This document shows positions 52,089 through 60,849 of a stretch of 64,000 nucleotides of DNA, one piece after another. Position numbers and translations under genes: made by a program. Origin of the DNA: Akkermansiaceae bacterium (GTDB taxonomy: Bacteria; Verrucomicrobiota; Verrucomicrobiia; Verrucomicrobiales; Akkermansiaceae); assembly GCA_013041925.1 (NCBI GenBank), contig JABDRB010000003.1:248001-312000 (forward strand), in the 5' to 3' direction. Positions within the stretch are counted from its first letter, which is position 1; every line of letters starts with the position of its first letter. The notes below the pieces were generated by a model. That model had not been told where the DNA came from, did no database searches, and saw only the letters and a program-made list of their open reading frames with translations.

Positions 52089-54971
52089 TTACGGTTTTTC
52101 CACACGTCGGGCGCCACGTAGAGTGACGGGGCCAATCAGCCCGGAAGGCAAAAGCGGATCGTTGGCATTCCAGTGTTTCCAAGTGGTAAAAGTGATACGT
52201 TTCTTTGATGGGCGGGGTTTCCCTTGGACAAGCCAATCTGGCCAGCGGACCAAGGCATTGTTCGCGGCCCACTCGACATCCGACGGATGCTGTTCGTCAC
52301 CAATGAGTCGATTGACCCAGAGGTTGGTGACATCGACCTCCAGAGTATTCGCTCCCGACTTCAGCACCTCGCTGACATCAACGCGGAACGGCTTGTGCCA
52401 GAGCACACCGAGGTTTTCCCCATTGACACGGACCTCTGCCATCACCGCTACCTGACCGAGATCAAGCCAAACTTCTTGATGGTTTTTTAGAAACTCCTTC
52501 GAGAGATGAAAGTTAATCGAGTTCGTTGCCGTGCCAGAAAAATACTTAATGCCAGCGTCGGGGTGCTCATTCCACGGAACGAGTTGATCGAACTTCGCGG
52601 TCGCTGGGGAGCCACGTTCCCCCTGAAAGCTCAAGTTCCACGGGCCGATAAGCCGCAGCGGGTTACTATCCCACTCCCGAACTACGGGAGGGGATGCCGA
52701 CTGACCGGACTTACGAAACACAACAAAGACGGACTTTTCCGCATCGAGTCTGAGTGATACCTGAACGTGTTTTCCAGCAGTTTTCCAACCGTCGGCTGGG
52801 CGGATGGCCCCAGTTTCTGCGTCCCATATCTCGGGAACTTTTCCAACAACTCGGAAGCCGACCATCGTATTTATGACAGCATCGGTCTGGTTGGAAACAA
52901 AGAAGATATCCGCATCCTCGGTATGCCGATGCAGCCAGCTCATACCTTCGGGAAGCTGCACAGCGGGCGCGACATCAAGCTCAGCCAAGACATCGGCAGG
53001 TGACACTCCGTGAAATACTCGCCCATGGCCAAAGCGGTTTGATTTCACCTTCTCACCATCGCATTTGCCCCAGACCTGTTCACCCATCGCGCGCACTTCA
53101 TTTTCCGATGCCGGAAAATTTTGCAAGCTGGGTGTGTGCCTCGGCTTTGGCCCAAGGATGGTGGCGCCGGCGCGGACAAGGTCGCGTAGCTTGCGCGCAA
53201 ATGCGGGTGTGTGGAAGGTATGATTGGGAAGCACGAGCAACCGGTAGCGTTTCCCTGTGGGCAGAACGACATCGCCATGGTCGACCTTCAGCGCAGCCAA
53301 CACATCGGTTCCGCACGAGTCGTAACCAAAACCAGCCGCCGAGATATCTTTTCGATAGACGGAACCATTCGGTGCGGCATTACCAGCGAAACAAAGGACA
53401 TCGGCACCAAACTCACCACTTTGCAGCAAAAACTGGGAGCGGGCGATGTATTGCATCCACGCTTGGCCCGGTTTCCACCAGGTGTTGTTCCGCCCAAAGT
53501 GGGCACCATACTGCCCCATCGTCATCCCAGGGAATTGATCGAGCCATGGCTGGTGGGCATAGCTATGCAAAACGAAGCGGTTAATCCCCTTTGTCCAAGC
53601 GAGGTCGCCAACACGCCGCAACGATCCGGGGTGATTCAACCATCTACCGATATCCGGTCCTGCGGTAAATGCCTCGGCGGCGGCAATCCGCCGGCCATTA
53701 ATGTGGGCGACCGAAGCCGCAGTCCTCAAAGAAAAGGAATATTTGCCGTTGGCCCAAAACTCGCCTGTCGGGATATCGGTTTTGGCAGCAACCGCCAAAC
53801 CTTCAAAACATGAGGTATACGGCTCACATAAAAACTCCAGACCACGCTCATGGCAGAGGTCGGCAAAATACCCGTAGTAGTTATCGGCAAAAAGATCAGA
53901 AATCGTGCGCCTAAAATCCCAGTAAAACCGTTCAGTGGTCGCGGCGTCTTCAATCGGCCGACCCGTAAGCGCCAACAAGTAGGGGGTTGGGTCATACCCA
54001 CGGCGTTTTTCAAACTCCTCACGCATGTTGGGTGTCCAGTGGTGAAGACCGGCTTCATAGCTATCCACTAGGATTTGTTTCATGACGGCGCCAACCAACG
54101 GGCCAAGATGATTGATTACGGGTTGGATCCCCTTTTCCCAATGAACATTCAGACTATCACGCCTCAGCTTGTCGATTTCTAGGCCAGTTCCCAGTTTCGG
54201 TGCGGGGCTATTTCGTTTTCCCGTCGGGGTGTGCCCGAGACGAATGACCCTCCATTTTCCGGGGGGAACCTTCCAACTCAAAAATCCGTCTGGACTCAAA
54301 TGGTGGCTGATATTCAAAATCGATTTCAGAGGAATCGCCGGATACTTACCATTAACCTTCAGCTCAGGCTGTCGTCCGCCACGCGTCGCCCTCTGCCCAG
54401 CCTTCGCCTGCCACTTGAATACGCGAAAACCCGTATCCCTCTCCACAGGAATCGCAAAAACGGCAATATCACGATAGAAACCCTCACGGAATTCAGGATG
54501 CGGAAGTTTGATTTCAACCGATTGACTTCCCCAGATTTCGATCTCGGCCGACGTCAGTCGCTGCATCGCAATGTCAGGTGTGACCCACGGGCCACCGGAA
54601 GTTTGCCACCCAGCGCAGTTTTGCATCCCGAGCTCGAGCCCGAGCCGTCCGGCTTCGCTGGCCGCAAATTTCATCCGATCAAACCACTCGGGACTGAAAT
54701 ATTTCACGGGGCCAAGAGGAGTGTCACAGCTGTGCACGGGTCCCGCCAGATTAAAAATAAGAGCTCCGCCAATACCGTTCTCGGCCATGGCTTCAAGATC
54801 AGCTGTAATCCCCTCGCGGGTGACATTCCCGTCCATCCAATGCCACCAAGTATACGCTTGGGACTCGGCGGGTGGGGAGGAAAACCCAGATTCAAGACCC
54901 CCCCCGACAACAACCGCCGAGGATAAAATGATCGAAAGCAAGGCGAGCATGGCTTTGACGGACTTATTCAT
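52089..54971 (-). CDS. secreted GH106-family alpha-L-rhamnosidase
   Basis: A 960-residue protein with a signal peptide (to about residue 23). The start of the mature protein, YTWWHWMDGNVTREGITADLEAM, and the GIGGALIFNLAG strand that follows are typical of GH106. The middle holds the catalytic barrel (ILVDSYEAG, RRGYDPTPYL, FLCEPYTSCFEGLAVAAKTDIPTGEFW shown only in part elsewhere). The C-terminal beta-sandwich carries AVMAEVRVNGENLG, LWHKPFRVDVS and TNLWVNRLIGD. It should cleave terminal alpha-L-rhamnose from polysaccharides. It heads a minus-strand set with the esterase and GH110-like genes, 243 bases upstream of the former. Confidence 0.85.
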   Translation of the reverse strand: MNKSVKAMLALLSIILSSAVVVGGGLESGFSSPPAESQAYTWWHWMDGNVTREGITADLEAMAENGIGGALIFNLAGPVHSCDTPLGPVKYFSPEWFDRMKFAASEAGRLGLELGMQNCAGWQTSGGPWVTPDIAMQRLTSAEIEIWGSQSVEIKLPHPEFREGFYRDIAVFAIPVERDTGFRVFKWQAKAGQRATRGGRQPELKVNGKYPAIPLKSILNISHHLSPDGFLSWKVPPGKWRVIRLGHTPTGKRNSPAPKLGTGLEIDKLRRDSLNVHWEKGIQPVINHLGPLVGAVMKQILVDSYEAGLHHWTPNMREEFEKRRGYDPTPYLLALTGRPIEDAATTERFYWDFRRTISDLFADNYYGYFADLCHERGLEFLCEPYTSCFEGLAVAAKTDIPTGEFWANGKYSFSLRTAASVAHINGRRIAAAEAFTAGPDIGRWLNHPGSLRRVGDLAWTKGINRFVLHSYAHQPWLDQFPGMTMGQYGAHFGRNNTWWKPGQAWMQYIARSQFLLQSGEFGADVLCFAGNAAPNGSVYRKDISAAGFGYDSCGTDVLAALKVDHGDVVLPTGKRYRLLVLPNHTFHTPAFARKLRDLVRAGATILGPKPRHTPSLQNFPASENEVRAMGEQVWGKCDGEKVKSNRFGHGRVFHGVSPADVLAELDVAPAVQLPEGMSWLHRHTEDADIFFVSNQTDAVINTMVGFRVVGKVPEIWDAETGAIRPADGWKTAGKHVQVSLRLDAEKSVFVVFRKSGQSASPPVVREWDSNPLRLIGPWNLSFQGERGSPATAKFDQLVPWNEHPDAGIKYFSGTATNSINFHLSKEFLKNHQEVWLDLGQVAVMAEVRVNGENLGVLWHKPFRVDVSEVLKSGANTLEVDVTNLWVNRLIGDEQHPSDVEWAANNALVRWPDWLVQGKPRPSKKRITFTTWKHWNANDPLLPSGLIGPVTLRGARRVEKP

Positions 54972-54998
54972 GATGATTTTTTTAGAATCGGGCTTAGA

Positions 54999-55835
54999 TC
55001 ATGCTAGCGCCTCCGCCACCCGCAAGGCCTGCAGATTCATGCTGACGTTGTGCACACGATGAAGGCGGATACCATCTCGATAGGCCAACGCCGTAATCGT
55101 CGCTGTGGCGACATCCCGCTGCTCGGGATCATTTTCACCCGTAAGCGCACTGATCATCGATTTCCGAGAAACACCTAACAGCAATGGTCGGTCTTGCTGA
55201 AGTGCCTCCAAATGACGCAGGAGCTCGAGGTTGTGTTCGAGGGTTTTGCCAAAACCAATTCCAGGATCGAAGCAGATCGCCTCGGGATCCACGCCCAATG
55301 CGACAAGCATTTCAAATCGCTCAGCGAAAAATGATTGCACGGCAGCCACGACACCGCCTGCTCCCTCGTAGTCTGGATTTTGCTGCATGGTCCGGGGTGC
55401 CCCCTGCATGTGCATGACACAGACACCGGCTTGATAATCGGCACAAACCCTCGGCATATCAGGGTCCCCCCTCAGCCCTGTCACATCGTTCACAATATCA
55501 GCCCCCGCTTCGAGAGCCGCGCGAGCGACGGATGCCTTTGATGTATCGATGGAAATCAATACCTCTGACTCATTTCTGAGGGAATGAATCAATGGAATGG
55601 TGCGTTGTATTTCCTCAGCAAGATCAACACCCGCCGCACCAGGACGAGTGGATTCACCTCCGATGTCGATGATTTCCGCCCCCTCCTTCACCATCTGATG
55701 GGCATAGCTCAGAGCTGACGCTGCTCGCACGTGTTTACCTCCATCGGAAAAAGAATCCGGTGTCGTATTCAAAATCCCCATGACCACACCTCGGCGGGTG
55801 AGTTGAAGTGAACGGCGGCGCGTTTTCCAGATCAT
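54999..55835 (-). CDS. folP: dihydropteroate synthase
   Basis: A 278-residue enzyme; the ATG at 55835 gives the normal length, whereas the ATG at 55889 would overlap the start of the divergent gene. All FolP landmarks are present: GILNTTPDSFSDGG (about residues 20-33), IDIGGESTRPGA (about 56-67), ISIDTSKASVA, NDVTGL, MHMQGAPRTMQ, DPGIGFGKT, and LLGVSRKS with the catalytic Arg/Lys. FolP condenses p-aminobenzoate with the pterin diphosphate in folate synthesis. It is 27 bases upstream of the GH106 gene on the same strand, though a separate promoter for the latter is likely. Confidence 0.95.
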   Translation of the reverse strand: MIWKTRRRSLQLTRRGVVMGILNTTPDSFSDGGKHVRAASALSYAHQMVKEGAEIIDIGGESTRPGAAGVDLAEEIQRTIPLIHSLRNESEVLISIDTSKASVARAALEAGADIVNDVTGLRGDPDMPRVCADYQAGVCVMHMQGAPRTMQQNPDYEGAGGVVAAVQSFFAERFEMLVALGVDPEAICFDPGIGFGKTLEHNLELLRHLEALQQDRPLLLGVSRKSMISALTGENDPEQRDVATATITALAYRDGIRLHRVHNVSMNLQALRVAEALA

Positions 55836-55887
55836 AACTGATGGCTTGAAATAATCGATTTCGCGGCTAGGTTCCACGAACGCACCC

Positions 55888-56541
55888 ATGAAAACAACCC
55901 TTAAAAATCAGATCGTTGGAGTCGGAGCACTTACAGCGTTCACACTTGCAGCGTTTATCATGGTCGCCAGCCCCATCCAGGCTCAGGCATCAAGTGACGT
56001 CAACAAATCCAACGCCAACGCGAACGTCCGCATCATGAAGAACCAAGACGGATCCTACACGGAATTCCGCCGCAGTTCTGACGAACGTGTGATCGAACGA
56101 CGCACCTATGGCGATCGTGCTGGTGGCAGTGGCGATCGCGTCCTGCGTATGAGTGTGATTTACCGCAAAGACGTCTATGGAAAACTCCGCAGTGGCAGAG
56201 TGCACGACGGCTCAGGAAAGGTTCTTTATCGCGTCGTCTATGGATACCGGAAGTCGGACGGCAAACTCGCCGCCGAAGACATGTTCGACGCACGGGTCAA
56301 ACGCACCAAGGCATTCCAAAATCCTCAGACGAAAAAATGGGAAGAAAAAGAGGTGCCCGTCAGAAGGCTCTACCATCGCTACGACGCCCAGGGCCGACCA
56401 TCGAAGCCGATTGTTTTTTGTGCCCCTGCGGGCAAGACGGCAGAGAAACTTTTTGGCAAGGACAAGGGGAGCTACGAGGGCGCAGACCCATGGGCGAATG
56501 ATCACCGCACCATCAACCCCAACGCGCGCCCCACCCAATAA
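55888..56541 (+). CDS. secreted protein of unknown function
   Basis: A 217-residue protein with an N-terminal signal peptide (hydrophobic residues 10-29, likely cut after IQAQA). The mature protein is basic, with Tyr/Arg/Gly-rich beta-strand-like repeats (GSYTEFRRSSDERVIERRTYG, short segments such as RVVYGYRKSDGK and LYHRYDAQGRPSKP) that are reminiscent of short repeated hairpins. I do not recognise a named domain. It is divergent from folP, with 52 bases between starts. Confidence 0.7.
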   Translation: MKTTLKNQIVGVGALTAFTLAAFIMVASPIQAQASSDVNKSNANANVRIMKNQDGSYTEFRRSSDERVIERRTYGDRAGGSGDRVLRMSVIYRKDVYGKLRSGRVHDGSGKVLYRVVYGYRKSDGKLAAEDMFDARVKRTKAFQNPQTKKWEEKEVPVRRLYHRYDAQGRPSKPIVFCAPAGKTAEKLFGKDKGSYEGADPWANDHRTINPNARPTQ

Positions 56542-56560
56542 GCGGACGCTTATTCAGGGA

Positions 56561-58945
56561 CTATGGGGTGTTCATGGGTGAAGGAAAGGCATCCCGACCT
56601 TTCAAGTAGTCGGGGAAATCTTTCTTAAGTGTATCGAGATAGTGATTGGCTTCTTTCTCATCACCTTTTTTGAGTAATGCCTTATAGGCTTTCAACAGGG
56701 CCTCCGGCTGAAGTTTCTTATCCCCCACAAAAATTTGCACGACCACGACGTAATAGCCAGCCGCTCCAGCATAGTCTTTTTGATGGTAGGCGATGTCACC
56801 GAGAATCATCCGCAGGCCGGCATTGACCTGCCCCTTGGGTCGGAGTTTCAACCCGTCCTCCGCCGATTTCTGAGCCTCCTCTAGCTTATCAAGTCCAAGA
56901 TAGGCTTCCGCCTGATCCAAGAGGCTCTCCGCTTTCCAAAATGGCTGATCGACCACATCGAGGAAATTTTTAATCGCACTCAGAGCCCCCTCATAGTCCC
57001 CCGTTTCGACACGAGCCCTCCCTAATAATTTCCAAATGGTCTTGGGCGTCTGCCGTGGTTCCAGTGGGGTTGTCCCCATGGTGAGGTAGCGATCGCAACC
57101 TTTCATCTCCCCAGCGTTAAAACACTGCAGCCCTAACCAACGATAAATCGAGGAGGGCACTTTTTCTTCTTTGTTGATTTTCTGGATCTCATCGACAGCC
57201 GACTGGAGGCGCCCCTTGTCTTTCATCGAGTAAGCACTGTAAACAATCAGCATGCCGGCATTAAAACCGTATTTATCCGCATCCAACTTGATGCATTGCT
57301 CGAGCGCAGGAATCACATCGGCAAACTTTTTTAACTGATAATTCCCCCACCCGATCCAGTAGTTGGCATTGGCCACGGTCATCGCCCGGAGGTCTGGAAA
57401 CCCATTAAGCATCGCATCATATCGCCGAATCATATCCGCGTAATCTTGATCCTCTTTTTTGATGCGTGCACTATTTTGCCAGGCAAGAGCCGCAAGCTGA
57501 TCCTTGGGAAACCGCTCAATGAGCAAGTCAAAATCCTTTAACGCCGAGACACGATCGCCGAGCGCGAGATAAGATTTCCCTCGACGTGCGATCACGCGGG
57601 GTGACCGTTCGTCCTCCGCATATCCGCTCAGAAAATCGGTGAAACTGCGCACCGCACCATTGTGATCACCCGACAGCGACAGGCACCATCCACGTTTAAA
57701 AAGGAGATTGGCACGATTCGCCTCACCGACGGCACTGGCATGGATTTGATTATACGCATCTGCGGCTTCTCGGTGTTTTTCACTATCAAACAATGTCTCT
57801 GCCTTCATCAGCAGTGCCTTGTGAATCCTTTCATGCTTCGGGTATTGTTTTTGATAGATCTCAAGAAAAGCATCCACTTGCATGGGTATATTCGCCCCCT
57901 TGATATTATAAAAACAAAGCAAGCGGAAGTAGCTTGCCTCGAATGCCTCAGCGGATAATGGCAACTGCCGCTCGGCTTGTGCAAAGAGCTTGATCGCCTG
58001 ATGGTAAAGCTTGAGTTGATAGCAACTTCTCCCAGCAATGGCATACTTAATCACCTCGGTCGGCGGCGGCCCTTGATGATCACCGCGCTTCATCACATCG
58101 AGCACCCCTTGGTAATCCTTGGCCGCATACAAGCTATTCATCAACGCAGTCTGCGCACTCGGCTTAAACTTTTCCTCACTGGATAACAACACCGCCTTAA
58201 AACATCGTTCTGCCTTATCGACTTCTTTTTTCCGCAATGCCAGCAATCCGACGTTCAAGGTCGCTTCGATACGCAGGTTGGCTGCAACACCCGGCAACAT
58301 CAATGCCTCAAACCTCGCCATCGCTTTCTCATCGTCTTTTTGAGCCAAGTAGAGGTGCCCAAGCTTCAGCTTGGCATTTTCCCTATAAACAGAAGGCGCA
58401 TCCTTAGCCGCCTCAATGATCTGGTACGACTGGATCGCCCTATCGGCATTTCCCGCATACCGGAAACACGAAGCTTCTTGGTATCGTCCACGGTAGCGCT
58501 CCTGAGCGGTCGTCGACATCGTGGCAACACGACCAAAATACACCGCAGCCTGGTCGTACTTTTTCATCGCCACCGCATCGTACCCCAACCGGTTCGATGC
58601 CAGCGCCACATAGCGACCTTTTTGATAACGGTTAATCACACCATGCAGCACCCGCTTGGCATCATCAAGGGAACCCGAATGATAATAACATTCACCCAGA
58701 TAATACATCGCCGCCGCCGTATTGGCATGCATGGGAAAGCGCTCGATGTAGGTCGATAAACGCGGAATGGCACGTTGGTAGGCCATCACTTTACCCTCAT
58801 GGTCACCTGTCGCGTTTGCCTGTCTATAGAGCTGTTTACAGAACTCAAATTGATCCTGGCCAGGATCAGCCACCAGAGGTGCATCCTGAGCAGAAACCAC
58901 ACAGGTGGAAATGGTGACCGCAAAAACTAGGGCAATAATACGCAT
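56561..58945 (-). CDS. secreted TPR-repeat protein of the ExbB/ExbD cluster
   Basis: A 794-residue protein with a signal peptide (residues 1-19, IALVFAVTISTCVVSA) followed by about 18 tandem TPR-type helix pairs through the whole length (for example AAAMYYLGECYYHSGSLDDA, a YbgF/BamD-like unit). Such periplasmic TPR proteins next to ExbB/ExbD-type genes resemble the Tol-Pal coordination factors but are far longer. It is last in the cluster: ExbB-like, ExbD-like, short membrane protein, TPR protein on the minus strand, so a role in TonB- or Tol-like energy transduction is likely by context. Confidence 0.8.
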   Translation of the reverse strand: MRIIALVFAVTISTCVVSAQDAPLVADPGQDQFEFCKQLYRQANATGDHEGKVMAYQRAIPRLSTYIERFPMHANTAAAMYYLGECYYHSGSLDDAKRVLHGVINRYQKGRYVALASNRLGYDAVAMKKYDQAAVYFGRVATMSTTAQERYRGRYQEASCFRYAGNADRAIQSYQIIEAAKDAPSVYRENAKLKLGHLYLAQKDDEKAMARFEALMLPGVAANLRIEATLNVGLLALRKKEVDKAERCFKAVLLSSEEKFKPSAQTALMNSLYAAKDYQGVLDVMKRGDHQGPPPTEVIKYAIAGRSCYQLKLYHQAIKLFAQAERQLPLSAEAFEASYFRLLCFYNIKGANIPMQVDAFLEIYQKQYPKHERIHKALLMKAETLFDSEKHREAADAYNQIHASAVGEANRANLLFKRGWCLSLSGDHNGAVRSFTDFLSGYAEDERSPRVIARRGKSYLALGDRVSALKDFDLLIERFPKDQLAALAWQNSARIKKEDQDYADMIRRYDAMLNGFPDLRAMTVANANYWIGWGNYQLKKFADVIPALEQCIKLDADKYGFNAGMLIVYSAYSMKDKGRLQSAVDEIQKINKEEKVPSSIYRWLGLQCFNAGEMKGCDRYLTMGTTPLEPRQTPKTIWKLLGRARVETGDYEGALSAIKNFLDVVDQPFWKAESLLDQAEAYLGLDKLEEAQKSAEDGLKLRPKGQVNAGLRMILGDIAYHQKDYAGAAGYYVVVVQIFVGDKKLQPEALLKAYKALLKKGDEKEANHYLDTLKKDFPDYLKGRDAFPSPMNTP

Positions 58946-58987
58946 CGGAAATCAGGGGTAATCCATCCTCAAGCTACAAGACTAAAA

Positions 58988-59251
58988 TCACGGAGCATCA
59001 GGCTTAGCGGAAGAATCCCGCTTAGACTGCGGAGTCACCCCTGCAGCTTTAGCTGGTTGCTTGAGATCAACCTCGACGGCAAGCTCTATAGCTTCACGTT
59101 CTATCACTTGAATGTGCTCCTGAGCCTGAACTTCCATTACTTCAACTTTTTTTGTCGGCATCATAAAGGTAAAACCCCCTATCAGGATCAAGCCTATTTT
59201 CAATGGTGCGGGTAATGCAAAAAACAACAAACTAAAACTTGTGGACATCAT
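58988..59251 (-). CDS. small single-pass membrane protein in the ExbB/ExbD cluster
   Basis: An 87-residue protein with a hydrophobic N-terminal part (residues 5-32) and a soluble acidic/Lys-rich tail (VEVMEVQAQEHIQVIEREAIE... then a Pro/Ser/Ala end). The layout, one N-terminal membrane anchor and a charged extracytoplasmic tail, recalls small TonB- or ExbD-associated proteins but there is no TonB signature. Sixty-three bases separate it from exbD. Confidence 0.55.
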   Translation of the reverse strand: MMSTSFSLLFFALPAPLKIGLILIGGFTFMMPTKKVEVMEVQAQEHIQVIEREAIELAVEVDLKQPAKAAGVTPQSKRDSSAKPDAP

Positions 59252-59314
59252 GGCAGGTAATGATTTCTGGGTTTGTATTGTGCTTGGGCTTGATTAAAGC
59301 CATACGATTCTCAG

Positions 59315-59734
59315 CTACTTATGCTTTCGCTGGACTTGAGTTGCAAATGAAATATTCGGAATACCTGCCTTCTGGCAAACATCAATGACTTCGACAATTT
59401 TCTGATACTCGACCTTGCCGTCGCCCCGAATGCGAATCGCTTGGTTTTGATGCACGGCCGCAATCCGAGTCAATTTAGCAAAGAGCTGGTCCTGAGTCAT
59501 CTCCGCATGATCCACCACCACGCCACCGTCCTCACGCACATTCACAATGATCTCACCCACTGTCTGTTTCGCATCCGCACCTTCCTCCGCGACAGGAACC
59601 GAGACATTCAGCTCTCGCTCACTTTGCGAAAACTGCATCGTCGCAATAAAGAAGATCAACAACAAAAAAACAACGTCGATCATCGGAGCCAATGGAAAGG
59701 CTGCCGATTCGGGCTCGCTTGTTTGAAATTTCAT
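59315..59734 (-). CDS. exbD: ExbD/TolR-type biopolymer transport protein
   Basis: A 139-residue protein of the usual size. One membrane helix follows a short cytoplasmic N-terminus and contains the essential proton-relay aspartate in PMIDVVFLLLIFFI (Asp20). The periplasmic domain has IIVNVREDGGVVV and IRIRGDGKVEYQKIVEVIDVCQKAGI segments typical of ExbD. With the ExbB-like protein it forms a proton channel that powers outer-membrane processes. It lies 20 bases downstream of the exbB-like gene. Confidence 0.92.
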   Translation of the reverse strand: MKFQTSEPESAAFPLAPMIDVVFLLLIFFIATMQFSQSERELNVSVPVAEEGADAKQTVGEIIVNVREDGGVVVDHAEMTQDQLFAKLTRIAAVHQNQAIRIRGDGKVEYQKIVEVIDVCQKAGIPNISFATQVQRKHK

Positions 59735-59754
59735 ACGGACAAAAAATAGATGAA

Positions 59755-60693
59755 TTACATCCCGTGAATCTCCGGACTGTCATTGGACGGGCGGGGCACG
59801 GGCATCGGCGAAGCACGATGGCCCGCATCATCATACTGTCGACTCGGCCCCTGGCCACCCCCCTGGCTGTATTGCGGGTCATACTGATCGGGTTGATCAT
59901 AGCCGTCACGATGCATCTCCCCCGCATACACTGGCTGGGGTGCCACACCGCCACGGCGGTTATACTGGGACGACAGCAGCGCCATCAGATGAGTCGCTGC
60001 GGCCTCGAGTTCGGCGATGTATTTCTGCACACGGCCTCGGAAAATGGAGTAAAAAATAACGGCCGTGATACCAATCACCAAACCACTGGCCGTGGTCACG
60101 AGTGCCTGATAAACGCCCTCAGCCAGTTTATTGGCATGGACCCCCTCGTAGTTTCCGCTGGCGATCTCCATAAAGGCGCGGATCATACCGATCACGGTTC
60201 CGAGCAGACCCGCCATGGGTGCAATCGTGCCAACGTCATTCAGGTAACTGATGCGGTGGGTCAAAATCCCCGCTTGGCGCGACCCCTCAGCCTGAGCGAC
60301 CTCACGAACCTCTTTAAAGGTGGTTCCCGTGTTTTTAGTCATGAAATCGAGGGTTTTCTCGGTGATTCGAGCCACACTCTGGTTCTGACGGTTACAGTGC
60401 GCCACCAACCCCAGATAATCGCGCTTACGGATCAAGGCCTCCGCGGCATTCATAAACTTATCACTCACCACGCTGTTGCGCCGGATCGTGAAAAAATAGA
60501 GCACGATCAGCACGACAGCGATCAACGACAGCAAGGCCAGCGGATACATCATAAACCCACCCATCGAGAGAATTTCAAGGATGTCTTTGTTGGCACTCTC
60601 CCCAGCCCCGGGTGAATCAGCAGCGGCGGCGCCATGAGCCATGCCCAGCAGTATCGTCATGCTCAGGCCTATCGTTAGGATAAAAAATTTCAT
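59755..60693 (-). CDS. exbB: ExbB/TolQ/MotA-family proton channel with extended tail
   Basis: A 312-residue protein; the ATG at 60693 gives a signal peptide (KFFILTIGLSMTILLGMAHGAAAA), while an upstream start adds 28 unrelated residues. Three further membrane segments follow (FMMYPLALLSLIAVVLIVLYFF; APMAGLLGTVIGMIRAF; TTASGLVIGITAVIFYSIF) with the family core VGTIAPMAGLLGTVIGM. Unlike typical ExbB it ends in a long Gly/Gln/Asp/Pro-rich tail (about residues 250-312). It begins the minus-strand cluster with exbD. Confidence 0.9.
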   Translation of the reverse strand: MKFFILTIGLSMTILLGMAHGAAAADSPGAGESANKDILEILSMGGFMMYPLALLSLIAVVLIVLYFFTIRRNSVVSDKFMNAAEALIRKRDYLGLVAHCNRQNQSVARITEKTLDFMTKNTGTTFKEVREVAQAEGSRQAGILTHRISYLNDVGTIAPMAGLLGTVIGMIRAFMEIASGNYEGVHANKLAEGVYQALVTTASGLVIGITAVIFYSIFRGRVQKYIAELEAAATHLMALLSSQYNRRGGVAPQPVYAGEMHRDGYDQPDQYDPQYSQGGGQGPSRQYDDAGHRASPMPVPRPSNDSPEIHGM

Positions 60694-60849
60694 AAATGGA
60701 TTCGCGGTCACTGTAACCCGATTTTTCCCGGGCGCAAGCGTGGGGAGTGCGCATTCTGCCGAATCAATTGCCGACACAACAGGCAGCGCACCCTTGTTGT
60801 ACTTGATTTACGCGATTCTTGGCCCATCTCTTTCTAAACAATTCGTCCC

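Noticed and set aside
55836-55889. Upstream start for folP at 55889
   Set aside because: It would overlap the start codon of the divergent secreted-protein gene and lengthen FolP with an unconserved stretch; the ATG at 55835 gives the normal length.
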